Shown: positions 35,301-48,210 of the stretch, in pieces
Numbering within the stretch: the stretch's first letter is position 1
Layout: each line of letters opens with the position of its first letter
Source: Musa acuminata AAA Group
Taxonomy: Eukaryota > Streptophyta > Magnoliopsida > Zingiberales > Musaceae
NCBI RefSeq assembly: GCF_036884655.1
Contig: NC_088327.1
Span: 14,083,001-14,147,000, forward strand
Length of the DNA: 64,000 bases
Direction of reading: 5' to 3'
Translations under genes and position numbers: made by a program
The notes under the pieces: generated by a model
The model's database searches: none
What the model saw: only the letters and a program-made list of their open reading frames with translations
Told to the model about the DNA's origin: nothing

Positions 35301-38300
35301 ATATAATAAGATGAACTTGTCTGTCTTTTCAGACTTTAACTCATACAAAATTTTTTTTGTGTGCAGCGTGGTGAAAGAAGTCTGCCACCTGAAGTTCTTC
35401 AAGCAATTTCAGATCCCCCAGTTGATTCTCAGCCACAACACTGGCCTGTTCAGTCTGGAACTGTTAACCAGGATTTGATGAGGATTGCCAAGAGCAATGA
35501 TAATGAGCATAAGAGATGTGTGGAGTCTAATGATCAAGCAGAACAGTCTGCTCCTGTGAATAAAGGACAGATTCATCTGAAGGAGGAATCCATTACTGGA
35601 GAAGAGAAAGCTGCACTTGCCAGTCAAATGCAAGGTGCAACAAGTTTAGAAAAGGGATCTGTATGCTTGGGATCTATTGGCAAGTTAGAAGAAAGCAATA
35701 CTACTGTTAAATCTGAGCAAGAGGTTGAAAGAGGAAGTCAAAATTTGTCCACTGATAAGGTAAAGGCCGTACCAGTGGATGGTGCAGTACCGGTTCCTGG
35801 GCAATTGAAAAAGCCTGCCTCAACAAGTAGCACAGCACCTCTCAGAGATGGTGTTTCAAGAAAGTACCATGGTCCACTTTTTGATTTCCCATCATTTACA
35901 AGGAAACATGATTCCTTGGGATCATCAACTACAAATAACTCTACTAATTTGACATTGGCTTATGATGTGAAAGATTTGCTGTTCGAGGAAGGTAAGATTG
36001 TTCTTGACAAGAAAAGGGCTGAGAAATTGAAGAAGATTAGTAGGTTACTTGCGATTAATTTAGATAGGAAAAGAATTAAGCCGGATCTTGTGATAAGGTT
36101 GCAAATTGAAGAGAGAAAAACTAAGCTTCTGGATTTTCAGGCTCGTCTCAGGGATGAAGTTGAACGCCAACAGCAGGAGATAATGGCAATGCCTGATAGA
36201 CCATACCGCAAGTTTGTTAGGCAATGTGAACAGCAGCGATTGGAGCTAATAAGGCAAGTTCAGCAGCTGCAAAAGGCATCCAGAGAGAAACAATTGAAAT
36301 CTACTTTTCAGTGGCGTAAGAAGCTCTTAGAGGCTCATTGGGCCATTCGTGATGCTCGTACTACACGAAACAGAGGAATAGCAAAATATCATGAGAGGAT
36401 GTTAAAGGAGTTTTCAAAGAGGAAGGATGAGGACAGAAATAAAAGAATGGAGGCATTGAAGAACAATGATATGGATAGATACCGTGAAATGTTACTGGAG
36501 CAGCAGACAAACATCTCAGGAGATGCATCTCAGCGTTATGCTGTTCTTTCTTCCTTTGTGTCCCAGACAGAAGAGTACCTTCACAAGCTTGGGGGAAAAA
36601 TTACAGCTGCAAAGAGCCATCAAGAGGTTGAAGAGGCAGCAAATGTTGCAGCCGCTGCTGCACGAGCTCAGGTACGACATACCAGATTTTTATATGCCCT
36701 GCTTTGTCATCCATCGCTAAAGCATTGCACAATTGTGTTATTGACAGGGTCTTTCAACAGAAGAAGTAAGAGCAGCAGCAGCATGTGCAGGAGAGGAGGT
36801 AATGATAAGGAATAGGTTTTCTGAAATGAATGCTCTAAAGGAGAGTTCTGCTAACAAGTAAGTTTTTCATAAATCTGTTGTTTTTGGTCATATATCTGCT
36901 GTTAATAAGCTTTGTCATACAATTGTGTTTTGTTTTCTCCTTAATGCTTCTGTATAACATGACCATATTTCCATCCCTTTTTTATTTCTTCTTATTGTGC
37001 CTGTTGAATTGCTTCTTTTTGCTGCTGAATCAGGATTGTAATTGTTAGGTATTATAATTTGGCTCATGCTGTGACCGAAAGAGTCATAAGGCAACCTTCA
37101 ATGTTGCGAGCTGGGACATTAAGAGACTATCAGCTTGTAGGTTAAAACTTCTTGCACAATTTTATATATAGATATATGTTTTCAAGCAAATCATTGTTAT
37201 CCTTTTTCTTTGCTTTTCAGGTTGGACTACAGTGGATGCTTTCCTTGTACAACAACAAGTTGAACGGAATATTAGCGGATGAGATGGGTCTTGGCAAGAC
37301 AGTCCAGGTGGCCTTTCTTGTCCTGTCATTTAGCTTTAGTTATGGTCCTAGATGTTTTCTCTCAGTTCCACTAGGAATCATTTCAATAAAAATCCTGGAC
37401 TTGTACAATGCGCACTACTTCTAGGCCACTTTAAATGAAATCTGTTCTGGTACTATGTTGTTTTCTTGTGACTGGTACTAATGTTGATAATCCTATCTAT
37501 TTATTCAACTGAAAGTGTAAAACTTAACATTTACTCTGGTGATATCGTGATTTATTTTTTTGTGATGGTTTGCAATCTCAACAGGTAATGGCATTGATTG
37601 CTTACCTGATGGAATTCAAAACTAACTATGGTCCACATTTAATTATAGTACCAAATGCTGTTTTAGTAAATTGGAAGGTATTTATTTGTTCCACTCTTTG
37701 CTGGTCTGTAATTTATACTCTTTTAAGAGCATGACTTGATACTTCTGTTTGTTTTTAGAGTGAGCTGTTAAACTGGCTGCCTTCTATATCATGCATTTTT
37801 TATGTTGGTGGGAAGGATGAAAGATCAAAGCTTTTCTCTCAGGTTAGGTGCTTGCATCTGCTCTTTATTACAACATGTGGACCTTCCTACTTATAAGTAT
37901 GCATTTTTCTGTGAAATGAGTCTTGTTTAAATCAACTCATGAAAATGAAGAAAAATAGCTAACAAATATTAAGTACAAGCATTATAAATGTGATACACCA
38001 TCCATGCCACAAATTTTATCCTGAAATCTAATACACCATATTTTGCTGAATGCACTTAAGCCATGAAGTTACACAATGTAACATGTTTTGCTCGATCATG
38101 AAATTTTGGTTTATATATTTGCCAGTTTGAGTTCTAGAGGCAAATATTATCTTTACTTTAGTTACAAGAGTTCACAAGATTTTCTGATTTTTTTTATCTG
38201 AATAAGGTTTGGTTTGGTTTTATTTATCAAATATTCAGATTTCTATTCATTCTTCAATATGTTCATTTATTTTATTTGTCTAAAGAATAATTTATACTGT

Positions 38301-41300
38301 CCTCTCTGTATCAAAGAAATTAATTTGAATAGTGAATGTGAAACATCACTAGAATCAGGAAACTTACATGTGTGCATACAACTGTGTTATGAAATGTTAT
38401 GAATCTGCTGCCTGTTCTCTCTCTTAAACCTTTTCTTGTCAAGCTCATGTATGAGCCATTTTTTCAATGTCAAGGTTTACTGTTCCCATGTATTCATACT
38501 GGCATTGTACTGGACCAGCATGTATTGACCAATGTGGCATGCCTTGGAACACTGGTATGTTGGTGTTGACCGATTCAGTTGGAACACTGGTATATCAGCA
38601 TTGTATCTGACTGGTATGATGTGATATGTCATAGTATTGGAATTCATGATAGACATTGCTATTCCTCTTGTTCTCATTCTTTCATTGTATTTTCTTTCCC
38701 CTCATATGCTTATTTTCCCCCTAAAATTTAATAATGTTTGAGATTACACCCCAACCGCATTTTTTTATCTCAGACTTATGTCACTTAAAATTAATTGTTG
38801 GAGAGGATGACTATGAAATTACTTGATTTCCTCTGCATTATTCTCTTAGAAAAAAGTGAGGATAATGATGAAAATATCATAGTGCTTTATGACTCGTTTG
38901 CTCATATAACTAAGCACATAATCAGTGGTGCCTCAAGCCACCTTTGGTACCAAATAAAGGTCAAATTTCAAAATATATTCTTTACTAGCATTCATCGGTT
39001 GATACATAGCTGTTTTAAATGATGGTTAACAGGTGCCAAATTCTAGCTAGATTCTAGCCCTGAAGGGCATAATTAATTGATAATTACTGCATCGATGATA
39101 ACTTGCACAAGAGTTTAGTTCAAAAAATCCATTTTATTTCACAAAATTAAAGTTCTGATACTGGAGCACCTTGTTAAGGATTAATGTTTCTAGTCTGTGT
39201 TCTCATGTATACAAGCACCTTGTAATGCTTATGGGTGATTAAAGCTCATTGGACTTCCTATTATTTGATTGATACAATTGCTGCACTTGCAGGAACCTGA
39301 ATATCAATACAATTCAATTGTTCTTGCATTTTTGACCAAGTTAATCTCCCTTGCAACTAATAATCCTAATATACTAATCCGTTGTAGCTTATCCTTATTG
39401 AAATATGTGCTCACATATTCATGGTAACTGTATAACTTTGCATTTCACAGCATACAGAGAAGGGTTAGACCTGTACTATGTGATGAAACCTTTAGGAATA
39501 ATAGGTTGATAACATAAGGGGCATATTGCTGCTTTTGCTCAGAAAAGAAGGCCAAGGTGTACTTTTGGGTCCCATAGTAAAACTGCTCTGACATATGGTC
39601 CGCCATTCAGTGCTGACCCAAAGTTTTTTTTTCTGGAGAATTATTCTGAAGTACTTCATAGTTCATATAGTATTATTGTATAGCTGAAGATGGAAAGCAA
39701 TTTTAAGTAGTCCATGTTAATTTCTGATTGAAGAATCAGAAACTCTATTATTGCACATTATTCAATCTTATGTTTTGCATGCTTCAAGTAGCATCGCCCT
39801 TAAATTTTAATTGTTTTTTTGCAGGAAGTTTGTTCTGTCAAGTTTAATGTACTGGTAACAACATATGAATTTATTATGTATGATCGATCAAAGCTATCAA
39901 AAATTGATTGGAAGTACATAATCATTGATGAAGCACAAAGGATGAAGGATAGGGAATCCGTTTTGGCACGCGATCTTGATAGATATCGTTGCCAGAGAAG
40001 ATTGCTGCTTACTGGTACCCCTTTACAGGTTTGCCATTTAATTCCCTTCATATATGTCCATGTTTCGCTTTTGTGTTATATATGTATTTCACATGCATGC
40101 AACTTAAATATGTTAAGAGTTATTTAAATTTTATTCTGCAACCTTGCTGTTTGTTTATGCTTTTTAATTCTTCAGAAACAAAAACAATGATAAAGTGAAT
40201 CAATCTTTCTTCTATAATTATTTTAATATGAGAATTGTTTGTTTAGTTGGAACTTGAAGCTACTGGCACAAGAGAGAGTGGTGTGATGGATTACAAGAGC
40301 TACCCTAATTTACTTTTCCAAATTTAAGCATGTAGGGCAATACATGTAGTTGTAAATAGCATAAATGGAACAGGGTGTGAAAGACAAAGAGTTAAAATTA
40401 TGGTGGGGAAAAAAATATGGTTTGAAGTCGCAGATAACTTAATAAAAAAAGAAGATAGGGTTTATTACGCCTGAAGAGATAAAAAAAATGTTTTGGATAT
40501 TAATAGTGAATTAAATGATACTAAGCCAAGAAGCCATGCAGTTCTTGTTGCATCTAGAAGATCAGTTTGAGTTGTTTTTGGTAAAATTTAAATTGCTCTG
40601 AAATTAAGATTTAGAGATTCGGATACAATTCTGGACAAGGTTTACTTTAGACTTGTGCTGACTCTGGTTGAATTTTATTCTGCAGAACGATCTTAAGGAA
40701 TTGTGGTCCCTTTTAAATCTACTTCTTCCAGAAGTTTTTGATAATCGCAGGGCATTTCATGATTGGTTCTCAAAGCCCTTTCAGAAAGATGGTACTCCAC
40801 ATAATCAGGAAGACGAGTGGCTTGAGACTGAGAAGAAGGTGATAATTATCCATCGGCTGCATCGGATTCTGGAACCTTTCATGCTAAGAAGACGTGTTGA
40901 GGATGTTGAAGGTTCACTTCCTCGAAAGGTAAGTACAATGTGAATCCAAATCTATCCTAAGGTCACATGACATTTATTTGATGCATGTTTGCAGGTCTCT
41001 GTTGTCCTAAGATGTCGAATGTCAGCTATTCAAGGTGCCATTTATGACTGGATTAAATCTACTGGTACTATTAGGGTAGATCCTGAGGATGAGATGCGCC
41101 GAGTTCAAAAGAATCCACTGTACCAGGTCAAAATGTACAAGAATCTTAACAATAAGTGTATGGAGTTGAGGAAAGCCTGCAATCATCCTTTGCTTAACTA
41201 TCCTTATTTCAGTAACTATTCCAAGGACTTTATTGTTAGATCATGTGGGAAACTATGGATTCTTGATAGAATTCTCATAAAACTTCAGAGAGCAGGTCAT

Positions 41301-44300
41301 CGCGTTCTTCTCTTTAGTACCATGACTAAACTTCTTGATATATTAGAGGAATATTTGCAATGGCGGAGGCTTATATATAGACGAATAGATGGTACAACAA
41401 GCCTAGAAGATCGAGAAGCAGCAATTGTGGATTTTAACCATCCTGACTCTGATTGCTTTATCTTTTTGCTCAGCATTCGTGCTGCCGGAAGAGGTCTAAA
41501 TCTCCAGACTGCAGATACAGTTGTGATATATGACCCAGATCCGAATCCTCAAAACGAAGAGCAGGCAGTGGCAAGAGCTCATCGGATTGGACAGAAGAGA
41601 GAGGTAAAGGTGATATACATGGAAGCTGTTGTGGATAAAACCTCTAGCTACCAAAAAGAAGATGAATTGAGGAATGGAGTCGTAGGAGATTCAGAGGATG
41701 ATCTTGCTGGTAAAGATCGCTATATAGGGTCAATTGAGAGCCTTATACGTAACAACATCCAACAATATAAGATAGATATGGCCGATGAGGTCATAAATGC
41801 TGGTCGTTTTGATCAAAGAACCACGCATGAGGAAAGACGGATGACTTTGGAGATGCTACTTCATGATGAAGAGAGATATCAAGAGAATGTGCACAATGTT
41901 CCTTCTCTACAAGAAGTTAATCGTTTGATTGCTCGTAGCAAAGAGGAAGTTGGGTTGTTTGATCAAATGGATGAAGATTTTGATTGGACTGCAGATATGG
42001 TAAAACACAATGAAGTCCCAGTATGGCTTCGAGCTAGTACTGGAGAGGTAGATGCTGTTGCTGCTAGTTTATCAAAGAAGCCTTCGAAAAACATCTTATC
42101 AGTCAATATTGGACTGGAACCAAGTGCAAATTTTTCTGGGTCATCTCCCAGTAAAGCTGAAAGGAGGGGCCGCCCCAAGGGTCCAACTGCCCAAAAGTAT
42201 CCAATCTATCAGGAACAGGATGATGAAGATGGTGAGGAATCAGATATTGACTCAGAGGAGAGGAATGCATCTGAAGAAGATGGAGAAATTGGAGAGTTCG
42301 ACGACGAAGAGTCCAATGGTGCTGACATGATGCTACTAAACCACAAGGATCAAGTAGTTGAGGGAATGGATTGTGATAATGGCAGATATGAATTCTCACG
42401 AACAATGGATGGCAGCCAAAACGTTAATAAATTGGAAGAAGCTGGTTCCACAGGATCATCTTCTGGGAGTCGTAAATTGCCACAATCTGAAACTCCTTCC
42501 TTGTCTTCACAAAAGTTTGGATCACTTTCTGCTTTAGATGCCAGACCATGTCTATCTTCAAAAAAAAGGGTGGGTTGTACAATTGTCCCACTTGTAATAA
42601 GTTAATGTGTATATTTTATGTTCTTTCGTAAGTCAAGTTTGATTATTTTTGGTTATTTTTTCTCTGGAACTTACAGTCTGAGGAGCTAGAGGAAGGTGAA
42701 ATTGCAGTATCAGGCAATTCCCACATGGATCTGCAACAATCAGGTAGCTGGCTTCATGACCATGATGATGGAGAGGATGAACAGGTTTTGCAACCAAAAA
42801 TAAAGCGTAAACGGAGTATGCGGATTCGTCCAAAATATGCTGCAGAAAGAAATGATGAAAGATCTAGCAGTGAGAGGATTTTTGCCCAGCGCTCTCCAAG
42901 GCTGCCCTTGCATGTTGACCATGATTATGGTGTACCATCAAGGACTGAAAATCCTGAAGCATTTGCTGAGGCTGGTCTGGGAAAGAATGACACAAGTAGC
43001 TCACTATTGAAGCAGAGGCATAATGTACCATCAAGAAAAATTTCACCTCTGCAAAAGTCTGGAAGGCTAAGTTACTTTTGTGGGTCTGCAGAAGATGAAA
43101 ATGAATATTCTAGGGAAAGTTGGAGCAGTAGGGCCAATAGCTCTTGCGGCCCAACCTCTGTGGGTGCAAAAATGTCTGACATTACACAACGAAAGGTAGG
43201 CACTTTTATTATCCTTTAACTGTTTTGTAGTCGTTCTATTCCTTTGTCATCTAGAGGAAATAACCCTTCTTATTCAGCAGTTGTAACTAAGGTTGGCATC
43301 AGGGCAGGCAAGATATTTATCAACCCAGGCTGGACTTGAAAACCTTGCCCATCCCTCCTATCCCCAATTGGTATTAATAAACACAGTAACATCCCCAGCC
43401 CACAAAAAACCTTGTCGTATTGGTTTATTTCCTCCCCACTCTGATGCGAATAGCCTATGACGCATATATTAGTTATATTTGCAAAATATTAGGGTAAATT
43501 ACTAATTATGAAATTGTCGGGGTTGGTCTTTTCATGAGTCAGAATGGACAGGAAGGTGCGGAGACAAGTTATACTATCGCTACCACATTCCTGTTCGAGT
43601 ATTGAAATCTATATACCAACACCCAATTCCCTGGTCAGAACTGGTCGAACCTGCCCTGATTGGGACAGATTTGAAAATGGCATTACTAGTCAATAAAGTT
43701 CTATAAAGATGCGTAATGTTTCTTGGCTATCATGGTTCATATCTTTAGATGTGCATACAACTACCTGTATGCCATATGATAAATATCAAATCTTGCTTTG
43801 TAGTTGAAGTAGAGTTATCTAACATAACAATGGATTGCTGCTTACTCTGTAGTAGTATGCTAGAGTTGATCATTGCACAAGTAGTGTCTGATTATACTTG
43901 TAAGCAGAATATCTTAACAATTGGCTTTGTGCATTCTCAGATGGACTGACTTGACTAGTAGTTTGTTACCCTTTTTAAAAACCAATTATTAAATTTAGAA
44001 GAATTGAAATGCAAGAATTATCTCTTCCATTTGTATTTGACTATCAGAGAGATTTTGCTTATTTTATTTAAGTACCATTATTTTTAGAAAAGAATAATTC
44101 TGTGGAAACAGGCAATCTGTTTCATAGTGTGTTGTAATCATCATAATAGGCAAATCAGCTAAAACTGTTGGTCAGTGATTACATAGACAACATATTATAT
44201 CATTTGACATCACATAGTGGTTGGTCTTTTATCTCTTCTAGTTTGTGTTAATAAATTGGAACAATGGAAATAAACATTACAGTATTTGTCGATTTTATAT

Positions 44301-46845
44301 ATCTGCAGTAACAGCAGTGGGAAAGCATATACTTTGCGCAATTCAATTTTTACGTAAAATATCATACTTTCTTGTAGTGCAAGAATGTCATTAGCAAGCT
44401 GCAGAGGAAAATACACAAGGATGGTAATCAAATCGTGCCAACATTGTCTGATTGGTGGAGAAGAAATGGGAATTCCAGTCTTGCTATTCCTCTCACTGCA
44501 AGGAGTAGCCCACTAGATCTTCAGATAATTGAACGGCGGGTCGACAACTTGGATTACAATGGTGTAACTGACTTTATAGCAGATGTGCAGTTGATGCTGA
44601 AAAGTATAGTTCAGCATTGCAACTATACTCATGAGGTACAATTTGATATTATTCTTACTAAGTTGAAAGTACTTCTTGGACTATTTCAACAGAAACTTAT
44701 GCAAAACATGCATGCTTTGTTGCAAAGAACCTTTGCTCTTGCTTTATTTTGGTCACTAGGAGGTTCTTGTGCATTGGATGAATATTGTTTTAGCTAAAGA
44801 CATTTTTTACTTAGCCCAATCGAAGCCAAAACTTTTAGCATAATTTTTATTTCGTTAATGGCCAATATGATTATTTTAGTCTAAGGCTTTTTTTTGTTGC
44901 TTGAAAACATATAATTACAGAAAGGGTCAATAATAAAGCTCATCGAGTAGTGTTGTTTTACAAAAGCTGTACTTATAGTTTACAGCATTATGTTTTTTTT
45001 TGTTGTACATTAAAGATATGGTTTTAGATGTTGATGAATATTTGCATTCATTAAATAATTTGACATTGTCTCTGGGCAGGATCTTGTGGTAACGGCAGTT
45101 GATGGATTTAGTAAGTACTGTATGTAAACCAAGCTGTGTTTTGATGAGTGTATAAATGTTTTGGTTGTCAAGTCACAATGAAGAACGCATGCAATAATGT
45201 TTTGTTAGTCCAAACAAGTGCAAATAGAGATACACATTATTTGTGACCCTAATTTAAACATGTTTGGAAATACTTTTAGAACTTAGAAGTGCAACATTTC
45301 TAACATTATGTTTCCAAGATTTTCTCCCTCAGTTAAACTGTACCCGAATTATCTTATCTCTGTTTTTTCTGTTGTTTGGAAATACCTTTAGAAGTGCAAC
45401 ATTTCTAACATTATGTTTCCAAGATTTTCTCCCTCAGTTAAACTGTACCCGAATTATCTTATCTCTTTGTTTTTTCTGTTGTTTGGAAATACTTTTAGAA
45501 GTGCAACATTTCTAACATTATGTTTCCAAGATTTTCTCCCTCAGTTAAACTGTACCCGAATTATCTTATATCTTTGTTTTTTCTGTGAAAATTAGAAATG
45601 AATCATGCTTTGATTATTGTTCATGAAAAGACTGTTATCCAAAAATGTAGATTTCATTGTATGTACCGTATCTATCAGGAATTAGAAATCAAGTAAATGA
45701 TTTCACAAAAAAAGTGATGTAGACTAAAGAATAGCCAAGATTCTTGTGCATCTTTGGAGTCAATATATCTGTAATTTTTTTTCATTTCTGAAAATTTTTG
45801 TTCGTTGCATATTGATTGACAGGATTGCATATTGATTACCATCCAGTTCCTTGTTTTCCATCCCCCTCTTCCTTTCTCTTCCTTTCTTTTCTATGCTATG
45901 GCCTTCAACATAAATATGATGTTGCATTTTCAAGGTTGACAGCTAAGTGGATGCAAGTTTATTGTTTTTATTTCTGATGTCAAATCAGTATGTAAGTGAT
46001 AACTTGATGTCTGTATACTTTTACAGTAGATACAACAAAAACTACTTGTTGAAACTGCCTAAAAAACCAACTCAAAGTTGATAATCATGAAGCAGTGTGT
46101 ATAGATTGTTGATTGTTTTCTTCTTCTAACGCAGGTGAAGTGTGAAGCAGAGAAGCTCCAAGGTCTGTTCTTCGAGATCATGAAGATTGCTTTTCCAGAT
46201 TCAGATTTTCGAGAAGCCAGGAATGCAGTGACCTTCTCTAGTCCCAGAGGAGCTGTGATGACAAAATCCCCAAAACCAGCTTCCTCGAGCAAAATTAAGC
46301 AACAAACTCCAACAAGTAAGTTGGAGACCATGTCCTTTCCTGATAAGGCCTTACCCCATGGGGTTACTCCTGTGGATGGCGAAGGGACAACCAAGTCAAC
46401 TTCTTCCAAGCACCAGAAGGAGTCCAGGTTGGTTTCTGGAGGTTGGAAAGAGCAGACACCTGAATGTTCACAATTACTGACGCATCCTGGTGATCTGGTC
46501 ATCTGCAAGAAGAAGAGAAAAGAAAGAGAAAAATCTGCTGTCAAGCACAGATTAGGCCTCGCATCGCCATCCAACCTTGGTCGTATGGGCCCCATATCTC
46601 CACCCAGCTCAGGATGTGGGGGCTCTGCGCCATCTCCCACCATGAACAGAAGTTCCAGCTTTCCATCGCAGCGAGATTCACGTCCGGCTCAACAGGCAAA
46701 ACATCCATTGAGCTGGCGGCATCGCGAGATGCAGCAGCTTGATGATGGGAACTCTGGGCTGCATAGCATAGGAGATGTACAATGGGCTAAGCCTGTAAAG
46801 AGAATGAGGACAGACACCAGTAAAAGGCGGCCGAGCCATACGTGA
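32329..46845 (+). CDS. BRM: BRAHMA-type SWI2/SNF2 chromatin-remodelling ATPase
   Basis: Complete 14-exon gene, predicted 2261 aa, the ATPase of plant SWI/SNF complexes that moves nucleosomes in the nucleus. Exons: 32329-32466, 33702-35072, 35367-36671, 36748-36857, 37049-37136, 37221-37307, 37585-37677, 37759-37842, 39825-40028, 40686-40928, 40995-42569, 42677-43195, 44378-44635, 46135-46845; all GT-AG and in frame. Gln-rich N-terminus; QLQ motif ([18 protein letters not shown]) at about 486-503; HSA region ([16 protein letters not shown]) at about 818-890; ATP-binding DEMGLGKT at 1024-1031; Walker B variant DEAQ at 1127-1130; helicase C with [11 protein letters not shown] and [10 protein letters not shown] at about 1325-1450; acidic stretch; C-terminal bromodomain about 1940-2045. 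All key motifs are intact. The length is close to Arabidopsis BRM (about 2190 aa). The start MQSGNGRNP matches the family. Confidence 0.97.
35018..35230 (+). repeat. Partial duplication of the QLQ-coding exon end in BRM intron 2
   Basis: Sequence spanning the end of coding exon 2 and the start of intron 2 (about 35018-35111) is repeated at about 35137-35230, offset 119 bp. The copy retains the codons for [16 protein letters not shown]. The true donor AAG|GTATGC has become ACAATATGC in the copy, so the second donor is lost and the copy stays intronic. Confidence 0.9.
37843..39824 (+). other. Large intron 8 of BRM with a short interspersed repeat
   Basis: This ~2-kb intron lies between SNF2 exons 8 and 9. 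Around 38500-38640 it holds reiterated phrases such as GGAACACTGGTAT (38547 and 38581) and GACTGGTATGATG, a small degenerate repeat. No coding sequence or RNA gene is visible. Confidence 0.55.
43300..43658. mobile_element. Candidate hAT-like MITE in BRM intron 12
   Basis: About 359 bp bounded by inverted CAGGGCAGG (43300-43308) and CCTGCCCTG (43650-43658), with further partial complementarity inward. The CAGGG terminus and size suit a non-autonomous hAT-type element. A clear 8-bp target-site duplication was not seen (flanks TTGGCAT and ATTGGGAC), so the superfamily call is tentative. It lies wholly within the intron. Confidence 0.55.
45262..45590. repeat. Triplicated ~106-bp tandem repeat in BRM intron 13
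   Basis: Three nearly identical units, with the marker GCAACATTTCTAACATTATG at about 45291, 45396 and 45503 (offsets 105 and 107 bp). Sequence identity is very high, implying recent amplification. It lies inside the 1.5-kb intron before the last coding exon. Confidence 0.93.
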
Positions 46846-47370
46846 GTCTCTTCATTTGTATATAAATGTGTAACTATATTCTGCAGCTAATTCAACGTGT
46901 TACAAAATGAATTTGCATCCGCCCTCACCAAATATCCCATCCCTCCGTTTGAGGGAGTGGTGTTGTGGATTATGATAGCGGGAATAAGTGGCACACTCAC
47001 TATTTAAGTAGCACACTCACTAAGGGAATAAGTAAGCACATTCAACATGAATCAACGCCTCTCTTTTGTGTTTCTCTCAGCTTTTGGCCCTGATGAGTTC
47101 ATTGGAGATGTAGGCACTTAAGATGTGTCAATTGTGGAATCCGTTTGTTATGATGCTAGGCTGTTGTCAGGCATGTTTTACTCAGATCACCAATTTTTCA
47201 TCTCGAGCTTAAAATTTTTCGAATTATATTCATTGTTTAAATTTAAATTTTAATTTACTGTTCATCTTGAATCATTTTTTTTCCTTTCCTTTTTTGCATA
47301 TTAAATCTATTTGACAGGGTTATATTTCCCCACGAGGGTTCATGTCTTCATTGAATCGAGCATTGTATTA

Positions 47371-47432
<62 letters not shown>

Positions 47433-47872
47433 CTGATGTGTTATGTCCATCGTGAAATTAATATAGTCTAAAAATAAATTTATCGTATACGCTTTTGTGC
47501 CCTCAATCTTCGTAAAATGGGATATATGATCATGAAACTAATATTTTATAATCTGGATTTGACTTGATGAATAAGATTCAGAAGGATTTGCATTGCGGAG
47601 ACTTCATCATCTGAGCATCATTAATCATATAGTATATACAACATTTAAGTTATAGAATCTTATGCTAAGAGGAGACGTTCCAACATGAACAGTAGCAGTG
47701 TACACCATATAACCAGCTGTATCTATCAATTGGCCTCACAGGACTCGTCTCTTTTGACTCTCATCTGACATGAACATCCAAACAACGAACGTATACCTCT
47801 CGTCGGTATCCCATTCCGATGTTATGCTGCCACTGCTTCCTCATAACCCATGCATGAGGTCTTGGATTTCCT
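46846..47872. other. BRM 3' UTR, (CT)n microsatellite and intergenic DNA
   Basis: The BRM 3' UTR begins at 46846; its end was not determined. At about 47373-47427 there is a (CT)n tract of roughly 27 repeats. The rest is AT-rich with no recognised gene. Confidence 0.5.
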
Positions 47873-48169
47873 CTAAAGCTCCACATCTTCTCTCCTCCTC
47901 CTCTGACACCCATGGCCACGCTGCCTGATGGTGCCATGACACAGCGAGATCCGTTGGCTTTCAGCTAAACGCCTGCAGTTGTCTTGTAGAAGGGCTTTTG
48001 GCGTCCATGGATGTCTTCTGCTGAGCTCCTTCCATGAGAGGAGTGATGGGTTGGAAGATTCGTCGGCATGTATATCTTCCGGCTCATGGACGCGAACTGC
48101 TCTTATGGGCTTTGTTCGTCTCCGAGCGGATCCAAGAAAACTTAGCCCAATCGGATCCGTTAAGGCCAT
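47873..48169 (-). CDS. Small hypothetical protein, 98 aa
   Basis: An ATG-started open frame, MALTDPIGLSFLGSARRR at the N-terminus and a basic RRRRED near the C-terminus. I do not recognise the family, and no signal peptide or membrane segment is evident. Support for a real gene: a consensus-like TATATAAA lies about 35 bp upstream of the ATG on the same strand (48203-48210), and GC content and codon use are gene-like. Against it: the frame is short, the 5' leader would be very short, and further exons are possible. Treat as a candidate only. Confidence 0.4.
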   Translation of the reverse strand: MALTDPIGLSFLGSARRRTKPIRAVRVHEPEDIHADESSNPSLLSWKELSRRHPWTPKALLQDNCRRLAESQRISLCHGTIRQRGHGCQRRRREDVEL

Positions 48170-48202
48170 GAGGAAAACCCTAATCCCTCTACCAACGTCT
48201 TT

Positions 48203-48210
48203 ATATAGTT
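48203..48210 (-). promoter_or_regulatory. TATA box upstream of the 98-aa frame
   Basis: TATATAAA on the minus strand, about 35 bp before the ATG at 48169. The position would put transcription start at or very near the start codon. Confidence 0.35.
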
